Part shown: one piece after another, positions 6,812 through 10,572 of the stretch
How the letters are laid out: each line of letters begins with the position of its first letter
Position numbering within the stretch: position 1 is the stretch's first letter
Assembly (NCBI GenBank): GCA_002314775.1
Contig: DCHE01000092.1
Span: 1-10,572, forward strand
Length of the DNA stretch: 10,572 bases
Origin: Lachnospiraceae bacterium UBA1760
GTDB lineage: Bacteria > Bacillota > Clostridia > Lachnospirales > Lachnospiraceae
Reading direction: 5' to 3'
Made by a program: the position numbers and the translations under genes
Notes under the pieces: model-generated
The model's input: the letters and a program-made list of their open reading frames with translations, nothing else
Databases searched by the model: none
Told to the model about the DNA's origin: nothing

Positions 6812-6819
6812 TCAAACGA

Positions 6820-7686
6820 TTATCTTAGCTTAAGTGCAAGAGAAGCATTGTGCCTTATACTGTAGTTTGATACAAGCTTGTCAAAAAGCTTCTTGGACTC
6901 AGCATTAATAACCGTTGTCTCAATATAAGTATCTTCCCCATACTTCTCCCTTATAGCATTTACTGCCTTTGAAAGTACCTGAGCCAAATATCTTGGACTA
7001 TCCTTGGCGCAGGATAAATTTCTTAATACTACTGTATCGTTGATTTTTGAAATCAGTGCATATGCCTTTATCTCATTGTCCTTATCAACAACTATACTAC
7101 AATCCGCGTCCATCTCCTTAAGTGCCTTTGTAAGTGAAATACTCCAGACATTGACAGGAGAATTCATCCATCTATTCTTCAGTGAGTTAATTGATTTCTT
7201 ATTCTCAACAATAAACTCCTTTAATGTAACAACCTCTGAACCTGCCTTAGCGCTGCTAATTACACTATCATCCACCTCGTTCAGCTTGAACATGAGTATC
7301 TCATCCTCCTCGTTTCCCCATCTGTATCCAAGGTTTTTAAGAAGAATAGCCATATCCCTATAGGCTTCTCTTTCCTCTGGAAATAATACTACTATTCTCT
7401 TTACCCAGGCCATATCGATAGCTACTGACAAGAGCATTGTGTGAAGCTTAAATGCAATTCCAATTCCCCTAAACTCATCCTTAACCTGAAGCCAGTCTAT
7501 TCTAATCTCACCTTCATCCTCATAAAGCTCGTAGCACATTACTCCTACAGCCTCACCTTTTTCATCATCAAATGCTACAACAAGCTCCTTTTCTCCTGTG
7601 ACAACCTCATATGCCACTCCATCCGGAAGCAGTGAGCTTGCTTTTTCAATAAGCTCCAACTCTTCTGTAAACTTATAAATAATCAT
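6820..7686 (-). CDS. G2: GNAT-family acetyltransferase-like protein, divergent paralogue
   Basis: The protein has 288 aa from ATG 7684-7686, which has AGGGAG at 7694-7699, 8 nt upstream, and aligns with the G3 start (MIIYKFTEE against MVNYYLAED). An in-frame ATG 13 codons further up (7723-7725) lacks both supports. The N-terminal GNAT domain shows IRIDWLQV, the acetyl-CoA loop RGIGIA (73-78), KLHTMLLS and LLKNLGYRW (115-123). The C-terminal half repeats GNAT-like strands (CSIVVDKDNEIKAYALI; YIETTVINAESKKLFDKL) and ends SLALKLR. The linker (137-160) differs most from G1 and G3. It lies after the K1-G2 tandem repeat and before the 125-nt palindromic gap, so it is less tightly coupled to its kinase than G1 and G3. 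The substrate is unknown. Confidence 0.75.
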   Translation of the reverse strand: MIIYKFTEELELIEKASSLLPDGVAYEVVTGEKELVVAFDDEKGEAVGVMCYELYEDEGEIRIDWLQVKDEFRGIGIAFKLHTMLLSVAIDMAWVKRIVVLFPEEREAYRDMAILLKNLGYRWGNEEDEILMFKLNEVDDSVISSAKAGSEVVTLKEFIVENKKSINSLKNRWMNSPVNVWSISLTKALKEMDADCSIVVDKDNEIKAYALISKINDTVVLRNLSCAKDSPRYLAQVLSKAVNAIREKYGEDTYIETTVINAESKKLFDKLVSNYSIRHNASLALKLR

Positions 7687-7751
7687 ACATTTTCTCCCTG
7701 GTATTATCATCCTTAATGCTCGCAAAATACTTCGTACCTTACAAGCTATTA

Positions 7752-7819
7752 CCTTATTTCAACTTTATTCCAACTTTTATTCCTGATTTTATTCCTTCTT
7801 TTATTCCTGCTTTTATTCT
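7752..7819 (-). repeat. 12-bp tandem repeat array in the K1-G2 gap
   Basis: The plus strand carries TTTATTCC at 7764, 7776, 7788 and 7800, exactly 12 nt apart, with decayed units near 7752 and 7812. On the transcribed strand the unit is GGAATAAAAGNN, so several AGGA-like cores recur. The array begins at the stop codon of K1 and ends about 65 nt before the G2 start. It fills the place where modules 2 and 3 carry a D gene. Such short, regular units can change number by slippage, which would alter the K1-G2 distance. Confidence 0.75.
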
Positions 7820-9828
7820 TACCTTCTCATTAATGGAGATTCAAATACGCTTGTGTATTCTTCAACATTATCAAATATATCAGCTAGTTCAGGAATCATA
7901 GTTTTATTTCTATCCATTTCAGCCTTCTTAGCAAGCAGTGCAATCTTAAGTCTCTCGAATCTTTTTACCATTGCATCAATATACTTAGGTTCAACATAAT
8001 TTGCCATATTCTGTCTAAGCAGCTCTGGTGTAATAGTTTTTACTGCTTCGAAAAGAGCTCTTGGACAGTAATCATAATAGAATTTTCCTGTTTTATCATT
8101 AATAAGAACCGACAAATCATCGTGTTCTCCAAATGCCATATCATTGTCGATACCAGTTATTGAAGTAATTACATATGTATGCGTCTCCGGATCATAGGTA
8201 TGCTCTGCAATAATGTTATTCCAGTGTCTGTCAATCTGACCTGCTACTGCATCCATAAATCTAAGCATTGAAACCTGCTCCATGGCTTTTTTTGAAAGGA
8301 GGAATTGTGGCTCAACAGATATTTTATTAGCCTTGTACTTCGCTAACTCTACCAAATATTCCTTCTCGTATATTTCACCGATACCTATTCCTACTGCTGA
8401 CTCCATAACAAATCCCTCTTCAGTAGTATTCCTTGTTTGAAGTACTGCATCCTTAGATTTTACAATCAGCTCATCCGCACCAAATAAGAATGCAAGATGT
8501 TCTGTAGCAAAATTTCGAACTGTAAGATTGTCGTCTGTCCTTAGTTCTGCGCTTTCTAGAGCAATAACAAGTGCATTTGCTGCTTTTCCATATTCATCTG
8601 CAATATCAAGCACGTCTCCCGCATCGATGTCAAGATTTATTTTTCTGAAGTAATTCGTAAGTAAATCTACATTTTCATTGAGTTTTGCTTTAGCCTCATC
8701 CTTTTCTTTTTTATTTTTGGTCTCGTCATACTCCTCATACTCATTTTTATAATGCATTATATAAGCAAATGTATTGAGAATCTCCATTACCGCATCCTTT
8801 TTATCGCTAAAGAAATTCCTGATAACATACTTACTTACTGTTTCGGTTTCGAGCATATCTGCCACAAGATCCATTGGATCTCCTACATTCTCGTCACCCT
8901 TAAAGAAGTAGAGCTGCTCTCCCTTATGGATTTTATAAACCACGCTGGTACCAGCTCCAGAGTCAGTAACCTCATTTTGTTCAAGCACTTCACTAGTAAA
9001 GGTACTATTAAATAACTCATGCCACTTTACATTTTCTCCGCCTTTGAGAAGCTCCCTTGATGCCTCGACGCCTCTGCTTTCGAGTCTTACAATATAGTCA
9101 CCAATACTTCCTGCTCCTTCAGTCAAATCATCTAAGGTCTTTAATTCCGCGTTCTTAAATTCCATCTCCTTGGACAGCATTTTCTTTGTTGCACCTTTTC
9201 CCTTCAAAAGATATCCCTCTGCATCGGAAAAGGCATGCTTCACCTCGGCCTTAAGCTCCTCTAAATTCTTTTTTACATAACCAAACATTGTAGTAATTGT
9301 ATAGAGAGTTGCCTTGAATAAGGTCTCATCCACCTCTAAGGTCTTTTCACCAAATCTTACAATGTCACCTAGCATTCCAGCTGTATCCTGCATTTTTTTA
9401 TCAAGCATCATACTTTTATAAAACGGCTGAGTACTAAGATAGTTTAAGCTAAGCATAAGCTTTGTCGCAAATGCTTCAAGGTTTCCTTCTTTAGTATTTG
9501 CCTCAAATGGCTCCACTGATTTTTGAGCCTGAGCAAGTATTCTATGCTTAAATTCTGCTCGCCTTTCCTCTTTAATCTGACTTTTAACGCTATTCTTTTT
9601 ACCAAGGCCTGCAGATTCAATTCTCTTCTTTTCTTCTTCTGAAAACTCTTTTTCAACGTAGCTGTCTTCAAGCTGCTTTACATAATCAAGATTTGCCTTT
9701 TCATCATATAATTCAAGGTCCTTTGTCTCACCAGTTCTAGTGATAAATAAACTTTCAGAGGTTTCTTGTGCATTAGCAGTAATCTCTCCAGCATTGTCTA
9801 ATAATTTACGTTTTGCGTACTCCTTCAT
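7819..9828 (-). CDS. K1: atypical kinase-like protein (DRHxxN, PI3/4-kinase-like fold)
   Basis: The protein has 669 aa. The start ATG (9826-9828) has AGGAGGGA about 8 nt upstream, overlapping the end of G1; the gap is 15 nt. The N-terminus MKEYAKRK is identical to K3. The unknown N-terminal half has TKLMLSLNYLS (122-132), TAGMLGDIVRFGEK (149-162) and LYTITTMFGYVKKNLEEL (175-192). The kinase-like core has DSGAGTSVVYK (289-299), Lys310 in YFFKG, Glu443 in ATEHLAFLF, hinge-like GFVMES (472-477), catalytic loop GQIDRHWNNII (530-540: Asp533, His535, Asn538) and GIDNDMAFG (559-567, Asp561). After the core a block ITPELLRQNMANYVEPKY (599-616) is nearly invariant in all three K proteins. No membrane segment is visible, so it is predicted cytoplasmic. 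The nucleotide-using function is inferred from motifs; lipid or protein substrate is open. No D gene follows, unlike K2 and K3. Confidence 0.75.
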   Translation of the reverse strand: MKEYAKRKLLDNAGEITANAQETSESLFITRTGETKDLELYDEKANLDYVKQLEDSYVEKEFSEEEKKRIESAGLGKKNSVKSQIKEERRAEFKHRILAQAQKSVEPFEANTKEGNLEAFATKLMLSLNYLSTQPFYKSMMLDKKMQDTAGMLGDIVRFGEKTLEVDETLFKATLYTITTMFGYVKKNLEELKAEVKHAFSDAEGYLLKGKGATKKMLSKEMEFKNAELKTLDDLTEGAGSIGDYIVRLESRGVEASRELLKGGENVKWHELFNSTFTSEVLEQNEVTDSGAGTSVVYKIHKGEQLYFFKGDENVGDPMDLVADMLETETVSKYVIRNFFSDKKDAVMEILNTFAYIMHYKNEYEEYDETKNKKEKDEAKAKLNENVDLLTNYFRKINLDIDAGDVLDIADEYGKAANALVIALESAELRTDDNLTVRNFATEHLAFLFGADELIVKSKDAVLQTRNTTEEGFVMESAVGIGIGEIYEKEYLVELAKYKANKISVEPQFLLSKKAMEQVSMLRFMDAVAGQIDRHWNNIIAEHTYDPETHTYVITSITGIDNDMAFGEHDDLSVLINDKTGKFYYDYCPRALFEAVKTITPELLRQNMANYVEPKYIDAMVKRFERLKIALLAKKAEMDRNKTMIPELADIFDNVEEYTSVFESPLMRR

Positions 9829-9843
9829 ACTTAATCCCTCCTC

Positions 9844-10572
9844 TTATCTAATAGCTAATGCAAGTGCCGAGTTTCTTCTTGTTGAGTAGGAAGAAACAAG
9901 CTTCATAAATAGCCTCTTTGACTCATCATTTATAACAGTAGTTTCTATTATTGTATTCTCGCCATACTTATCCTTAACGGCACTGATAGTTCCCTGCAGG
10001 ACCTGAAGAAGACTCTCCGGACTTGACTTGTCACTGGCAAGATATCTGAGTACCACCTTTCCGTCATCCTCTGAAACCAAGGCAAATGCCAGTATCTTCT
10101 CATCCTTTACTGCCACCATACTGCACTCTCTGTCCATCTCCTTACATACCTTTGCAAATGGCAGTCCCCAGATATTAATCTCCGCATTCAGCCAGTTATT
10201 CTTCAGAACATTAATATTTTGAGAACAATTCTTGATGAGTTTTTTCAGCGAAACAACATTGTCGCTCTTAGACTTTTTGAAAAGCATCTCATTCTTAAGC
10301 ACCTCACTAAGCTTAAATACAAGTATTTCTTCTAAATCCTCTGTCCATCTGTACCCAAGATTTATAAGAAGTCGAACCATATCAAAATATTCATCTCTTT
10401 CTTCTGGAAATACCGCTGAAATTATCTTGACCCATTTCAATTCTATGCAGGCAGAAAACAGAATCAAATGTAGTCGCAGTGCAATTCCATGTCCCTTCAT
10501 ATCCTCCCTAATCTCAATCCAGTTAATTCTTACATTTCCATCCGTTTCATACAATTCATAGACAAGCACTCC
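9844..10572 (-). CDS. G1: GNAT-family acetyltransferase-like protein (N-terminus outside window)
   Basis: The reading frame is open to the right edge; 242 codons are visible, beginning GVLVYELYETDG, which aligns with G3 from residue 48. About 47 N-terminal residues and the start therefore lie outside. A GTG at 10567-10569 is an internal Val of this conserved block, not a start. The GNAT motif A is present as VRINWIEI followed by KGHGIALRLHLIL (a Lys replaces the usual first Arg/Gln), then MVRLLINLGYRW. The C-terminal half shows CSMVAVKDEKILAFALV and IETTVINDESKRLFMKLV and ends SALALAIR. The linker (EVLKNEMLFKKSKSDNVVSL) closely matches G3. Its stop codon is 15 nt before K1 and next to the K1 ribosome binding site, so G1 and K1 are coupled. 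The array may continue beyond the window. Confidence 0.75.
   Translation of the reverse strand, partial: GVLVYELYETDGNVRINWIEIREDMKGHGIALRLHLILFSACIELKWVKIISAVFPEERDEYFDMVRLLINLGYRWTEDLEEILVFKLSEVLKNEMLFKKSKSDNVVSLKKLIKNCSQNINVLKNNWLNAEINIWGLPFAKVCKEMDRECSMVAVKDEKILAFALVSEDDGKVVLRYLASDKSSPESLLQVLQGTISAVKDKYGENTIIETTVINDESKRLFMKLVSSYSTRRNSALALAIR

Noticed and set aside
7004..7363. Plus-strand 119-codon open frame antisense to G2
   Set aside because: It is a shadow of the well-supported minus-strand gene; it has no ribosome binding site or recognisable domain.
7687..7725. N-terminal extension of G2 by 13 residues
   Set aside because: The downstream ATG has AGGGAG at 8 nt and aligns with the G3 start; the upstream one has neither.
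7716..7901. Plus-strand open frame with a repeated FIPxFIPx peptide
   Set aside because: It is the translation of the 12-bp intergenic repeat running into the antisense strand of K1; there is no ribosome binding site.
212..10572. Prophage, integrative element or toxin-antitoxin locus
   Set aside because: No integrase, transposase, phage structural gene, attachment-site repeat or small antitoxin-like gene is visible, and the left flank is a housekeeping gene.

Overview
The window looks like chromosomal DNA of a low-GC, Gram-positive anaerobe of the Clostridia, most likely Lachnospiraceae. The evidence is strong AT bias, AGGAGG-type ribosome binding sites before nearly every gene, and an N-terminus typical of clostridial pyruvate, phosphate dikinase at the left edge. 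All genes are on the minus strand, so transcription runs from position 10572 towards 1.

Almost the whole window is one array of a repeated gene cassette. In transcription order: G1 (acetyltransferase-like, 5' end outside the window)-K1 (kinase-like); G2-K2-D2; G3-K3-D3; then ppdK with its own promoter. G proteins (about 290 aa) have an N-terminal GNAT acetyltransferase domain and a second, weaker GNAT-like half. K proteins (667-674 aa) have a novel helical N-terminal half and a C-terminal atypical kinase fold with a DRHxxN catalytic loop and a GIDxDMxFG metal-binding motif, as in PI3/4-kinase-like and actin-fragmin-kinase-like proteins. D2 is a DUF805-type membrane protein with a Gly/Asn-rich linker and a highly conserved cytoplasmic tail. 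D3 is its deleted, frameshifted relative; it keeps only the N-terminal segment and the tail. Module 1 has no D gene, and a 12-bp tandem repeat occupies that gap.

Most gaps are short (2 to 24 nt, with stop codons next to or overlapping ribosome binding sites), so each module is probably an operon and the array may be co-transcribed. Three longer gaps stand out. The G2-K2 gap (125 nt) holds GC-rich palindromes, the K1-G2 gap (132 nt) holds the tandem repeat, and the D2-G3 gap (83 nt) holds a TATAAT box abutting a perfect palindrome. I see no intrinsic terminator, tRNA, rRNA, transposase, integrase or CRISPR.

I do not recognise this kinase + acetyltransferase + DUF805 combination as a described system. 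A reasonable but unproven reading is a modification module in which kinase and acetyltransferase act on a shared target. The Ser/Thr/Tyr/Lys-containing tail of the D proteins is the most conserved non-enzymatic part and is a candidate target.
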